Counted from the stretch's first letter, positions 1 through 10,912 are shown. The stretch is 64,000 nucleotides of DNA from Diaporthe sp. PMI_573 (GCA_021399435.1 JAJTUP010000060.1:248001-312000), one strand, 5' to 3'. Notes: a model not told the origin generated them from the letters alone. Made by a program: numbers and translations.

Positions 1-2859
1 TTGGGGGATCCGTCCGATGAGGGCAATTCTGAAATCTGCCGCAGGAAACGACCCCGAAGTGGATATCTTGCTACATACTCTGACACTAGCGGCTGGTGGC
101 TGCAACAAGTCCATGGGCGAGGCCCAGACAGACGGCACCCCGAGGCGTCGACACAGCACGCTACCGCTGGGCAACGGTCCGCTGCCATTCTCCCATTGAG
201 CAGATTCTCGCCGTGGTGGGTGGCACTACCTGGGCACGGCGCGATACTACAGGTCTGTAGCGTCAGAATCAGCCGCATCTGCCAGTCGTAAAAACCTTCA
301 CATGATGCTCCTCCCGGAGGCCGGAAGCCAGCCCACCCACCGGGCAGCAAGCAGCAAGCAGCTGCATCAGGCCCAGACCCACGCCAATGACTCCTTGGTG
401 CGAGGCCTAGAAGGCTAACAGACAAGAGTGACAGAAGGACATGGTCGTGTTTGAGCATGGCGTCAACGCGGGGGGACGATAGCAGCTGTCATGGCAGAGC
501 TAGGCGTGCCAGGGTCTGGGGTAGGGGGGTGTGGATGCAGGGAGCAGCTTGGTAGGGCCGGAGTCAGCACAGCAGCGATCTCTGCTCTGGTTGGGGCCAG
601 TCCCAGACAACGGATTGTAATGGGACAAGCAGGGGCCCACCGAGCCGATCTCAGATGACCGACAAAACGGAATGGCTGGACTGGGCCTGCCTGGGTTGGG
701 ACCGGGGTGCAAGGCTGGACAGGCGAATGGCTGCGCAGCTCCCACTCGCCGAGCATCGTCGAGTCGGGCCAGTCGAGCAGGTCGACCAAGCAGGGCAGGT
801 CGAGCAGCTTTTTGTTGCCAGAAGCTGCATCGTCTGCGTCGTCTGGGTGCCACCGGATGGAGGGGGGATACGGAGCCCCCTGGTCAACACCCGCCGGGCA
901 TTGGCTCGAGCCTGACAGGCCATAATGCGCGGCCGTCTTATCAGAATCCATCTTGGGAAGAAGTTTTTTCTTCTTTGCACGCCCTACGTGGGATTGGGCG
1001 GGCGACTGGGGACCGGGACTGAGACTGGGGTCCCGCCAATGTACATCGTAGGGTCTCTGGTGCTTGCAAGCAACATGGATTTGAGATGATGGGTAGTGTG
1101 GATCGATCCTTTCTTGACAGGCTTCCTGTCTTCCTGGCTTCCTGGCCGTCTGGTGTTTGGTGTCTGATCTCTCACAAGCCTGGGCCTATATAGAAGCAGG
1201 GCAGTCCACATTTTGCTACCAATTACTCTCTGCCCACGCGTTGTGCATATGTCGATGGCCTCGAGCGATACGCACCTCGCCGAACCATCATCCCATCCCA
1301 CCCCAACCACGGACACGAATACAGATACGGACACAGACGCAGTGCCAGACGCAGTCGCAGTCGCAGTCGAAGACGCACGAGGAGTCGGCAACCCGTGCAG
1401 CAGCAACCCAACAAAACACCGCTAATCCTGATACTGGCGGCCAGCCATTCTGTCGTCATCTCCATATCTCTCTTATCTCATCCGTCGCAGCACTCCCGTT
1501 GGTCGGGGCGAGCGCACGTTGGACTCTTGGCGGCCTGGAGCACGCACGATATCTGATACGGACCAGCAAAAGGTCAAAAGGGCTTCCCACATATGAGCTC
1601 CCTCTCCCGGCCTCCTGTTTCGACATTTCCCGTCCAGCTCTCCTCGGCTCCATCCAAGGCGGGACCAAACCCCCATCGACACGAAAATCACTGAAGCCGA
1701 AGGCGAAGGGGCTACCCACAAATCCTGAACTCGTGGGTCCCGCTTATACAGGAAAATCCTCCAACAGGAAACAGACGCGCGGCTGTTCCGGGCAACATAA
1801 GCCTGTCTCCCCCCAGATCGACTGTTTCAGAGGCACAAGAGTCTGGCCTGCCCTCTTCTTGTTCATGCAATCGGCCCATATATGAAGACGCACTCGAATG
1901 TGACGGACTCACTGCCACCTTCTTATTACTGCATCGCCCTCCCGAAGCCGGTGGCTGCCAATAAACGCTAGCTTGGTCCTGATAACAGCCTCTCCGATCC
2001 ACTCCAGAGGCTATTTTCTCATTATTCTCCGGGGTTACACTCACCAGCTGGCGGACGGCTTTTCTGACAGCTGAGCTGCAGCCTCTGTCCGGCACGAACT
2101 CGAACTAGATCTAATTACCCAGGGAGCCTGACCCGAGGGCCTGGGCCCCGCGCACTACCTCTGTGCCTAGAGACAGAGGACCCCGTCTAAGGCATTGGCG
2201 AATGATATTGTGCCGTTGAGCCACGTTGGAGGGCACAAAACGTGGTGACCATGGCCACCTACACCCAGCTGCACCACTTCGAGCTCGACCTGAGCGCCGC
2301 TTGTTACCCAACCTCGATATCCGGCAGACTCAACGATGTCGTTCCAGTCCTGAAGACAAGCACAGGTAAGGAGCACCCTAATTCCTCTTCGGGTCCCCTT
2401 CCCTTCCCCACTGTCCAATTTCTTTCCTGCTGTCGCGTGCTTTTGCTGTAAGAGTATTGGCTCTACAGCACGTGGGCATGGCATTGCATGGCGACCCCAT
2501 CAACGAGGGCCTCACGGCCTTCCCAAGTCGGACCACGCATCCCCATAAGCTGTGCCTTGGTACCCATGTCTGCAGGAGATTGGATTGCCTTCGTCCGTCT
2601 TTGGCCCTGCTAGCGGGACCCTTTTCTTCTCACACATTCCTACACGTCGTGCCTGCCTGCCGCATGTCTTTCCACTATTAAAGCTTGCTTGGCCTCTACC
2701 GGTGACAGCCGTCTTGGCCCTGTGCGACGCGCAGCAAGCATTACACCTCGCCATATCACAGCTCTATGTTTGGTCGCATATCATTTGACTAGATATCTAA
2801 CCTTCTTGGCAGCCTTCTTCACATTTCTCAGGGCAAACCTCGCTCTCCAACCATCCGCC
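1..2859. other. Left-edge region without a recognisable gene
   Basis: Open frames here (for example 463-951 minus and 1157-1885 plus) are low-complexity, overlap one another in several frames and show no family motif or consistent intron pattern. A short stretch at 2242-2351 reads as an open, GC3-rich exon-like segment followed by a good donor (GTAAGG), but no partner exon could be joined, so no gene is called. The last few hundred bases probably hold the promoter and 5' leader of the GNAT-like gene. An acceptor-like tract near 2812-2831 would fit a leader intron. Confidence 0.5.
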
Positions 2860-3720
2860 ATGTCTAACGTATCCACACCACTGCTTGAGCCCGTGGGCGT
2901 CAACCAGGGCCTCACCACACAGACCTCTCCGTCGCCTCTCGCAAAGCACGTCGCCCACGCCAACGAGGATTCATCACCACAGCCGCAGACCAACCTTGAT
3001 GACATACCGCCCCTGTCCCTGGACGTCTTCACCACCCGCAACGACAAGGTCGAGGCGCTCAAGCTCGTCGCCGACTCCATCGCCCAGCAGCGCCAGCGCG
3101 CCTCCCTGGGCCTCGTCTTCCACCCGCTGCTCGTCTCCGGCCTGGTCGCCTCCCTGGCCCTCACGTACCAGGTCGCCTGGGCCAGGAAGCCCCAGCCCCA
3201 GCGGGACCTCGGCATCGCCCTGGCCCTCTTCTCCGGCGTGGTCATGGCCTACCTACTGGCCATCCGCTACTTCACCTCGGGCTACATCCAGATCGCCGAG
3301 TCCATGGGCTGGGACTGGCTCGTGTCGCCCGACACGGGCGACGAGGACGTCGTCATCGGCACCAGGTTCGGCAGCGAGCTCATCGGCGCGCTGTTCCTCC
3401 GGGTCGAGCCGCCGAGCAGCAGCCACCGCGGGAAGCGGAGGGGCACCCTGAGGGGAGGGAAGGGCGTCATCCGCGCCTGGACGACAAAGCTCAGGTACCG
3501 CGGCAAGGGCGTCGGCGCGGACATGCTCCAGGAGGCGGTGAGGGTGACCCGCGAGAGGTGCGGCAGGGACGCAGAGGTCGGGTTCGCGGCCGAGCACGCC
3601 AACAGCCAGATGGTGCTGCCCGAGATGTTCAACAAGCCCTTCCGGAAAGGCGAGAGGAAGGCGGCTGGTGCACTGGAGAAGGCGGTGGCCGAGCTGGAAG
3701 GCGGGAGGAGGAAGAGGTGA
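2860..3720 (+). CDS. Membrane-anchored GNAT-like N-acetyltransferase, 286 aa
   Basis: A single open exon. The frame is open further upstream (to 2689), but the ATG at 2860 (MSNVSTPLLEP) is preferred: residues before it are hydrophobic and unlike the rest, and the upstream DNA looks like a leader intron. Two hydrophobic segments at about residues 85-105 and 115-135 suggest an internal membrane hairpin or anchor. The C-terminal half has the shape of a GNAT fold: a central strand/loop (IGTRFGSELIGALFLRVEP), then WTTKLRYRGKGVGADML at about residues 206-222, which resembles acetyl-CoA binding motif A (Q/RxxGxG/A), followed by a helix. Fungal proteins of this type are usually annotated as GNAT family; the substrate is unknown. 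It ends convergently to the H4-variant gene, about 1.25 kb away. The family call is inferred from the motif. Confidence 0.7.
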   Translation: MSNVSTPLLEPVGVNQGLTTQTSPSPLAKHVAHANEDSSPQPQTNLDDIPPLSLDVFTTRNDKVEALKLVADSIAQQRQRASLGLVFHPLLVSGLVASLALTYQVAWARKPQPQRDLGIALALFSGVVMAYLLAIRYFTSGYIQIAESMGWDWLVSPDTGDEDVVIGTRFGSELIGALFLRVEPPSSSHRGKRRGTLRGGKGVIRAWTTKLRYRGKGVGADMLQEAVRVTRERCGRDAEVGFAAEHANSQMVLPEMFNKPFRKGERKAAGALEKAVAELEGGRRKR

Positions 3721-4973
3721 AGGGGTGCAGGATGCGACCCCTCCACACTCAGGCGCTGTTCGACAACGGCATTTGGGGACGGAAACCAATTCGCTCCTTC
3801 TTTTATTATTAATCACATATGATACCACTTTCGCTTCTACAGCTGAGAAGATCAACGAGTTAGCCTCGGAGCGCTCGTTGGATCTCTGGGCAGGCAGGAC
3901 CGGACTGGGCTCTCGAGGGAGTTCTTTATGATACCCCATTCCTCTCTTTTCTTGGATGCGGCGGGTTCTTTACCGCGAGCAGCGGAGCTTAGCGATCAGG
4001 TTGTCATTAGATTAACGGAGTAATAAACAATCATTTGACTGGCTTTACAGAGCATATCGAAATGAAGAAAAGTGAGTGGGAGTGGAAAATGAGACCGCGA
4101 CCGTGACAAAAAAAAAACGAGTCACAACAACAGGCCTAAAATAATCTCACGAAGGGTGAAAACTAGCTGTCGTTGTCTTGGAAAAGCCATGGACATATCT
4201 CGAAGACATCAACTAAGCTCGCATTCTTTTCTGCAGCGTCTCTTGTTGTCGTGTTGCGGTGGGGTTTTCGTCCTTGTTCTAGCTGGTGTGAGATTGTTCA
4301 TCTTTGCAGTCGATGGAGGCCTTGCGCGGAGGCTCACCGTGCTCGCAGCCCAGAAAATGGAGACGTGGACTTGATATCAACACGTCCATAGAACCTCACA
4401 GTAAGTTGAGACTGTCCGTTGGTAGGCAAGAGACTCTTTTACAAGACGGTATCCCATAGTAGGATTGAAGGGTAATTTATAAGAGATTATCTCACAGGAA
4501 GCTATCCCAATGGAGCCCGTCACAGAAGGTTATCTCATATGCGGTTATCTCACGAGTGTGCCGCCGATATACCATCAGGATTGTTACCTATTTGGGCAGT
4601 AAGCACACAGGATTATCCTGATCTGATTTCAGACAGTATGATTTGATTTTGAGACGTATGTGACGATGCTAGAACCAAGAACATGCGAAGCTCGCTCTCG
4701 TATTTCGAACCCTCCAAACGATTAAGAAGACCCCACGAGCATCGTAGACTTGGTGAAGCTGAGATGCCGAACCTGGTTATAAGTATCCTTAAAACGCCGA
4801 CCCCCCTTGTACAAATGCAGCATGACCAGACAGGCTCCTTTGGTATCACAGCAGAATAGACAAGATAAATCAGAAGCTCATGGCTTTATCGTCCGGCCAT
4901 AGGGACAAGGCAGAGAAACCACCGAACAAGACACGCGAAGTACTTGTAAGAGAGAACAAGCCTTGCCTTGGCT
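3721..4973. other. Convergent intergenic region between GNAT-like gene and H4 variant
   Basis: Holds the 3' ends of the two flanking genes. It also contains the first copy of the degenerate 15-bp minisatellite (4441-4555, listed separately). No coding potential was seen; the frames at 4156-4391 and 4613-4849 lack motifs. Confidence 0.55.
4441..4555 (+). repeat. Degenerate 15-bp minisatellite, locus 1
   Basis: Successive segments of 13-15 nt share the pattern C(Y)AYAGGAGGTTATC, for example CTCACAGGAAGCTATC, ACAGAAGGTTATCTC and ATATGCGGTTATCTC. This is the most decayed of three loci in the window carrying the same motif in the same orientation. It lies in the convergent spacer downstream of the H4-variant gene. 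Confidence 0.65.
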
Positions 4974-5958
4974 TCAGTTGGCCGGGGCACGTCGGTGCTT
5001 GACCTTGGCGGGTTTGGTAGTCTCGGGATCTGTTTCATTTTGTCAGTGAAAAAAGTACCCTCTTCACGTTGAGAGCACGAACCAAATCCATAAACAGGTC
5101 GACCGATGCGCTTCAGGGCGTGGATGACCTATACCACGTGTCAGCTGTCTCCTGGGTCCGACACGCCGCCATCGCTTGGGACATACGTCGTAGACAGTCA
5201 CGGTCTTGGCTTTCCTGTAGTCAACGTATGTGACACAGTCACGCAGAATCTACGTGAACGAGCGTGTCAGTATTCTGAGATGAGTAGCTCACTGTTTGGT
5301 GATTAAGAGGAAGACTTGGGGAGAAGAAAAGAATGAGAGAGATGAAAGGGAACAAAAACAATAAGGGGGGGGGGTTGCTATGGTGACTTGAGTGATTACG
5401 CACCATGGTGAGTCTGTCCTTCAGAGCAGTGCGAACGTCGTTATAGATCGCTGCTGAGATCCGCTTGACTCCACCTCGACGAGCCAGCCGACTGTGAAGC
5501 GTTTCTGGTCAGCATATATGAATTTGGTGATGATATCCCTGCATGTGAATAACTTCTGAATCGACTTTTCCGGGCCCTGCTTCACATGTGCCGATTGAAG
5601 AGCGTCGTGGTGATGAAATACACATGTTTTTACTCACCGGATGTCAGGACGCGCTACACAATATGAGACGCGTTAGTGAACTTGCTGCCATCATGCAAGA
5701 TGAGCTCAAAGAGACGCACTGATTCCACGGATATTGTCCTTGATGATTTTCCTAATCGAACAAAACAGATTAGTACTGCACGGAAGTACTCCAACGGGCG
5801 GGTGCCTTCCAACTGGCGAGAAATGCGCAACGGCCCGTGAGGCGTGCTCACCTGTGACGCTTGCTACCCTTGGCGCCAAAGATGGTCTTCCCAGAAACCG
5901 CTCCGGGGCGACCTTTCAAGCCGGCAGGACCACCACGGTGGGGGATTGTTGGAGGCAT
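4974..5958 (-). CDS. hH4v: Histone H4 variant (Neurospora hH4v type), 135 aa, seven exons
   Basis: Exons (minus): 5852-5958, 5720-5751, 5638-5653, 5404-5491, 5187-5249, 5083-5128, 4974-5029. All phases close and give 135 aa. The histone-fold core is clearly H4: RKIIKDNIRGITRPDIRRL, then ARRGGVKRIS, AAIYNDVRTALKDRL, ILRDCVTYVDYRKAKTVTVY and DVIHALKRIGRPVYGF. The canonical GKGGKGLGKGGAKRHRK tail is replaced by a 36-residue Pro/Gly-rich tail (MPPTIPHRGGPAGLKG at its start) that keeps only the basic GSKRHRK junction. A basic C-terminal extension (DPETTKPAKVKHRRAPAN) follows the usual end. Canonical H4 is nearly invariant, so this is a variant nucleosome component or histone-fold partner, nuclear. 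Neurospora has a divergent H4 variant called hH4v, which this resembles; orthology is inferred. Six introns, two very small exons (16 and 32 nt) and a divergent sequence make it unlike replication-dependent H4. Confidence 0.88.
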
Positions 5959-6475
5959 CGTGGCGGGACGTTGAGAGGTGAGAGCCTCACGTCTGGTTGT
6001 TAGGAGGAGGGTTGGAATGGGCTGGGAGGTTGAGGCTTTCCAAAACAGCGGCACCACCAAGACATCAAGACATGGGGCGCCTAAGAAATGGGCAGCGCAG
6101 GGAGTGGCGGACCAGAATGTTTGGGGCAAGCAGAAGAGGGCAGGGGGCCGGGGGGGGTGCGATAAGATAAGCTTTACCCCTCCAAAATGAGGGCATTGTT
6201 CTATTCTCAAGACGATGCAACACCGAACCTTTGGGGGAAATTCACAATGAAAACATGGAACACACAAGGTATGGGCTGCGACAGATGTCTTACTCTATGA
6301 AGCGACAGTTGACTCCCACTGATTACTACTGCCATCGATTACAAGACCATAGCATAATTCTAGCAAGCCCTTCCCCTTCCCCCGAACGCCAAAATGACCC
6401 TCTAAGACCACGCCCTCTCGGCGATGTGATACCCAAAACCATCTATGATGATCTCATTCCCAGGCTGCTGGCCTT
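5959..6475. other. Spacer between H4 variant promoter and Svf1 3' end
   Basis: Both flanking genes are on the minus strand, so this stretch should hold the H4-variant promoter and 5' leader and the Svf1 3' UTR. The short frames at 5978-6190 and 6231-6590 have no motif. No clear regulatory element was recognised. Confidence 0.45.
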
Positions 6476-7820
6476 CTATTCGGAGATAAAAGTAGCTTCG
6501 CTAAAGAGGATTCCCTCTTCGACTGTTTCGGTGTCGCCGATCTTCAGCTTGAGCGTCACCTTGTGCTGCCTCGGCATGAACTGCGGATAGATTAGCACAG
6601 TCCAGGAGACGAGAGGTCGGGCACGATGGTCGTTGGTCTTACCTGGTAGATGTACGGCTTTGTGCCCGCAGCCCCTGCGACGATCTGCTTTACAAACCCG
6701 GGCACCTCAGCCATCACGTCAATCTTGTCGAGGCGTTGCTCAAGATCCGTCTCCAGCAGTCCTACGACGGGCTTCCCGTCCTTGGTGGTGCCGCTCCATT
6801 CGGCCTTGATAGCCTCAGGCTCTGGCCATGAGTTCTCCGTGTCCTGCTTGATCCGCGTGTGTGTGACTGTGTTGGAGCATCCTCCGGCGATGATCTCGCC
6901 ATCCTTTGCGATGCCGCCCACATTAACCTCTGTCGACCCGTACGAGGGTGGCGTGGTGTACTCCATCAGGATTGCGGTCACGTTGGGGCCCTGGAAGTTG
7001 ATGTAGTTCCACCTCGCAGCCGCGTGGTGTGGCTTCATCCCCTGCAGCGCGTGGATGAACAGGGCCTTGCCCTTGAAGTCGATGGGCCCATCAGCCGTGG
7101 TGATGGTGCCCTCGGCGGTGCACCTCGGCCAGAAGCCGTGGCGCATGCTTCCCCACGGGTTTGACAGGTCTGTGCCGAACAGAGTCTTACCGTCTTTGCC
7201 AGACACGAAGCCGGGGGCGGCCTTGCGGACGGTCAAATTGACTGTGGCCCTATCGTCTGTCGCCGACTTGATGGTGTAGTATTCGCCGTCGTCCGAGAGC
7301 TCGACTGCGCAGTTCTGGGCGTAGAAGTTGCACTTGTCCTCGCTGAATTCGACATCCTTGAGCTGGGTCGAGCACCACAGGAAGTCTTTCTTCTCGTCGG
7401 GGTAGAAGATCTTGGTGTTGAACTGGGAGGTTATGCGGATGCCGCTGTCCGGATTCTCATGTTAGCAAGGCCCCTGCACCACCTCTACCGGGCAATGGGG
7501 TGTTGGGCCACTCCGTACGCCACGTTACTATAGATGACCTGAGCGAGCGCTGCATGGCCGCTGTCCGATGTGAGGTAGAAGCTGAAGGTCTCCACACTCG
7601 TAGTGTTCATCGCGAACCACTTCATGTCATCTCTCTTCAGCTCGGTGTAGGGAGTCGTCTTGGCCTGCTCGGAGACATTGCGGATGGCTGAGGGCCCGTA
7701 GATGGGCTCTTTCGTGCCGGCGACGTCGGCCAACCTAGCAAAACATCATGTTAGTAGCCTTCCTAGAAGAACTCGACGCATGGGTGACGACACTCACTGC
7801 TTCTGCGCCCACTTGAACAT
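6476..7820 (-). CDS. svf1: Survival factor 1 (Svf1) family protein, about 391 aa
   Basis: Exons (minus): 7798-7820, 7489-7734, 6643-7444, 6476-6580. Start MFKWAQKQL is the usual short first exon of the family. Svf1 hallmarks follow: [61 protein letters not shown], then the C-terminal lipocalin-like half with [32 protein letters not shown] and the end [18 protein letters not shown]. Yeast Svf1 supports survival under oxidative and cold stress and is linked to ceramide transfer between ER and Golgi; the same role is inferred. The exon 2/3 junction is uncertain: the donor used (GTAGAG at 7488-7487) leaves about ten unusual residues ([10 protein letters not shown]) after YSNV, although the branch site GCTAAC and acceptor ACAG are good. 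Divergent from the L11 gene. Confidence 0.9.
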
Positions 7821-8290
7821 TTTGGCTGGGGATGACGCAGGTCTTGGAGGGAGAGATTTAGGACAGAGAGTTGGGATGTAGGGGCGGCAGGCTCGCAGTT
7901 GTGCAAATGACGCAGTAATAAATGTTGGTTTCTCGTGAAGGTGCTCCTGGTTTGGAAAGGAGTTGGAACAACGTCAGAATAAGAAGTCGAGCACTCCCGC
8001 AGCCCTAGTCAGTGCGAGTGAGTTGTACAAAGGGCAAGGATGATCACTCGATGCGCCTAAGGCTCCTCGTCGCACGCAAAGCTTCGGCGGTCGCTGTCCA
8101 CTTACGGCCCGGCAGGCTCGGGAGCGCCAGGGGTTCCCCAGGCAGGCTAGGGGCGGCTGCATGAGGTCAATCAATGCAGCAGTGCAGGCCCGGTAAGCCT
8201 CGAATTTTCAACAACCCGATATCTCTCGATCCACAGCCTATTCGCCCGCGCACCCATACCAAACACGTGCGTGTCGACGACAAGCCCAAG
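7821..8290. other. Divergent promoter region, Svf1 / mitochondrial L11
   Basis: A 470-bp spacer separates two start codons pointing away from each other, so it should carry both promoters and leaders. No coding segment or specific operator was identified. Confidence 0.5.
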
Positions 8291-8818
8291 ATGTCCAAGG
8301 CGCGAGGAGGTGCGGTTGTCGACCAGATCGTCAAGCTCGTCGTCGGAGCAGGGCAGGCGAGCCCGAGCCCACCTGTCGGACCGGCCCTCGGCAGCAAAGG
8401 TATCAAGTCGATGGACTTCTGCAAGGCATGGCGGCTCCGCTCCCCTCGAACCCCGGATGTCCATACTGACGAGCAACCCCAGGAGTTCAACGCGAGGACC
8501 GGACACATCAACCCAGGCACGCCACTGCCCGTGCGGGTCACCGTCAGACCGGATCGGTCATTCCACTTCGAAGTGCGGACGCCACAGACATCCTGGCTGC
8601 TCCTCAACGCGGCAGAGGCGCCGATGGGCAGGAAAGGGAAGAGGAAGGGCGCCTCGAAGCCAGGCCACGAGACCGCCGGCACCGTCAGCCTGAAGCACGT
8701 CTACGAGATCGCGAAGGTCAAGCAGTCCGAGCTGCGGCTGTCCGGCCTGTCCCTCGATGGGCTCTGCAAGTCTATCATCTACCAGGCTAGGTCGATAGGA
8801 ATCAACGTGGTGGCATGA
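8291..8818 (+). CDS. mrpl19: Mitochondrial large-subunit ribosomal protein uL11m, 156 aa
   Basis: Exons 8291-8425 and 8483-8818. The product begins [20 protein letters not shown] and carries the L11 signature of the Pro-rich N-terminal domain ([20 protein letters not shown]) and the rRNA-binding C-terminal domain ending [20 protein letters not shown]. Bacterial-type L11 of this length in a fungus is the mitochondrial protein (yeast Mrpl19), part of the GTPase-associated centre. The intron was placed between DFCK and [12 protein letters not shown] because family members are continuous there. It would use a GC donor (AAG|GCATGG) with branch CTGAC and acceptor CCCAG. The 57-nt intron has no in-frame stop, so retention would insert 19 residues ([19 protein letters not shown]). 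Confidence 0.9.
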   Translation: MSKARGGAVVDQIVKLVVGAGQASPSPPVGPALGSKGIKSMDFCKAWRLRSPRTPDVHTDEQPQEFNARTGHINPGTPLPVRVTVRPDRSFHFEVRTPQTSWLLLNAAEAPMGRKGKRKGASKPGHETAGTVSLKHVYEIAKVKQSELRLSGLSLDGLCKSIIYQARSIGINVVA

Positions 8819-9797
8819 AAAGGCGGTAAATTACTTTGAAAAGAGCTGGCGTTCAGGTTTGGGTCATACCCAGGTGGGGAAGGCGACCAATATCCCCCTT
8901 CAAGTCGGAGGCGTTGCGTCATGTCAGATCTGTGGCATTCATTGGACTACAGACAAAGCCTGCTGGCTGCAAAGGAACACATACGACCTCCCATCATCAT
9001 TGTATGGATGTTTCGACAGGATCATAGGGAGAAGTCCTGTCCGTCTGGTGCGAAAAGGCACGCAGACTCTCACAGTGAGAGACTCATCGGGTCAATTAGA
9101 TCATCATCAGCTTCCATATGCTCGCAAGACTGTGCTATCAGGCGGAAGCCACAATGCCGGATTTACAAGTCTAGGTGCATGCATGTATCGCGCTGGCGTT
9201 TGCAGATTACTGTGATTTTGAACCGTGAGCATGTGTAACGGATGACCAGTTCGGATGGATAGCCACTACACCTAGGTACCTGTATAGTCACCCCTAAGTG
9301 TTGAGCCAGCCCTGAATCTGGAATGGCCATGAGGCCAGAACATAACTGTGCTAAAGTGAAGAGGAGGTGAGTCTAAAGTGAGCTCTACCGAGTTTGGCTG
9401 GTCTCGGCTAAAGTTACCTTATATGCAATTGCAGCGAGGATGCCGGGCAATAAGACGTAACGGGTAGGTGGCCTGGATCCTGTCCTGGTCTGGGCCAGAT
9501 ACCAGGTGTATAACTCACAACCAGGACTACAGTTCAACAGAATTCTATTCTCAAGTAAACCCTTTCAAACACAGTTACTTGTGAGAACTTGGCTTAACAT
9601 GTGGAATTCAACCAATGAGCTCCTCACAGAAGTCAGAAAGCACAAGGCAACCCTCAACCCCAATAAGAAATTTATGTAGGAATCTAAGCTAGGCGGGCTA
9701 TGGGAAAGCCGGGGGCGCAAGGCCATCCTGATGAGAGAAGACGGCACTGGTTTGCTTAATCATCTCCCAACAGCTTGCGCCTCAATTCTCTATTTAA

Positions 9798-10493
9798 TTA
9801 CTGCCCAGGTGGCCCGAAGTAGCAGTAGCTAATACTGTCCTTTTGCTTCTGAGTCGCATGTCTTAATAAGATATTTGTTACAAAAACCATTGCTCTAGAT
9901 CTTCCAGGGACAGGCGAAATTCGAACATGCCCAGTATCAGATGCGTTTATTTGCTTATGGTCACTCCGTGATTTAATAACTCCTTGCTTATTTGAGCCTC
10001 GCATCTCCTTCTCCAGCCGAGACCCGTTCACAATCGATAGTTTCTGTCTAGACTGTCAGCCAAAGGGAATAGATTTACCTGTCCCAATCTCAACTATGCC
10101 TTCCCTCTTCAACGAATTAAGGATGGATTTCTGCGGCGTTTTCTCGATCGTGTCTAGCCGCCACTCTTTCCCTCGCTCCTCGACTTGCCTCTACAGTTCC
10201 TCAAACGCTACACAGATGAGTCGCGTCTGCTGGCAGTCGACGAGCGCTTCATGATTGAGCCTGATCAAGTGATTCCTGGGGTACATGGTAGGGAACAAGA
10301 TTTCAAGTTTCATAGGGAACAGCCTCTCTCTAATGTTGGGGAGATTTGGACGAAGAACTTGGATCAATAGTATACACTTCTCGTTAGGCGGCAGAATGTC
10401 AAAATACCCCTTTGATTCCAAATATGTTCTCAGAATCTTTGAATCAGCAATATACACGTAAAGTACCAAGAGGATTGTCTCAGAATGATGCAT
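9798..10493 (-). pseudogene. Decayed coding remnant, unrecognised family
   Basis: A 100-residue frame (10191-10493 minus) contains a protein-like stretch (NHEALVDCQQTRLICVAFEE). After an in-frame stop the same reading direction continues protein-like (EKTPQKSILNSLKREGIVEI), followed by another open frame at 9798-10031. The pattern of short collinear open pieces separated by stops suggests a pseudogene or an AT-rich gene with introns that I could not place. No catalytic motif is visible and I do not recognise the family; a transposon-encoded protein is possible. Confidence 0.3.
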
Positions 10494-10823
10494 ACCACCA
10501 CTATTGTGTGATCCCTTCTACAACAGAGTAGCTCCAAGCAGCTCCAGAAAGACGCAGATGGTGCCCATCTAGACGCGTGGTTAGTGCTGGCATCCTCTCG
10601 TCACCAAGTCATCGCTTAAGTTCAAGGGGAGAGCTTGACAAGCCTGCCCTTTTCTTTTCCTCCACCAATTAAAAGACAGAGGAAAGGACATGCGAAATCA
10701 AGCAAGAGAATGTCAAAACACATTCGTGTGAGTTCTACAGCAACGACAGTGCTTATTTCAATCAAAACCGACAAAAACATCAGGCTAGAGACTAAATGCT
10801 CAATAAAAACGCAAAAAGGAGAT

Positions 10824-10912
10824 CTCTTGCCCGGGACTCAAACCCGGCATTCCTGCTTTCTACCATTTTAGAAATTAACAGGCAAGCAGTTCAACCCCTA
10901 GCCTAGCAAGAG
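10824..10912 (-). pseudogene. tRNA-like sequence (Asn-GTT-like, degraded)
   Basis: On the minus strand the ends form a perfect 7-bp acceptor stem (CTCTTGC/GCAAGAG). The T arm is a perfect 5-bp stem (CCGGG/CCCGG) around TTTGAGT, one C-to-T change from the canonical TTCRANY loop. CTTGC/GCAGG can form an anticodon stem around a CTGTTA...A loop (anticodon GTT) with an 18-nt insert at the usual intron position. An A-box-like TAGGCTAGGGG is present, but the D stem pairs poorly. This is probably a decayed tRNA gene or tRNA-derived element. Confidence 0.4.

Noticed and set aside
463..951. 162-residue minus-strand frame near the left edge
   Set aside because: Pro/Ser-rich low complexity, overlapping open frames on both strands, no motif or intron signals.
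2242..2451. Exon-like frame with a good GTAAGG donor
   Set aside because: Possibly real, but only about 110 nt and no second exon could be joined in frame; no homologous motif.
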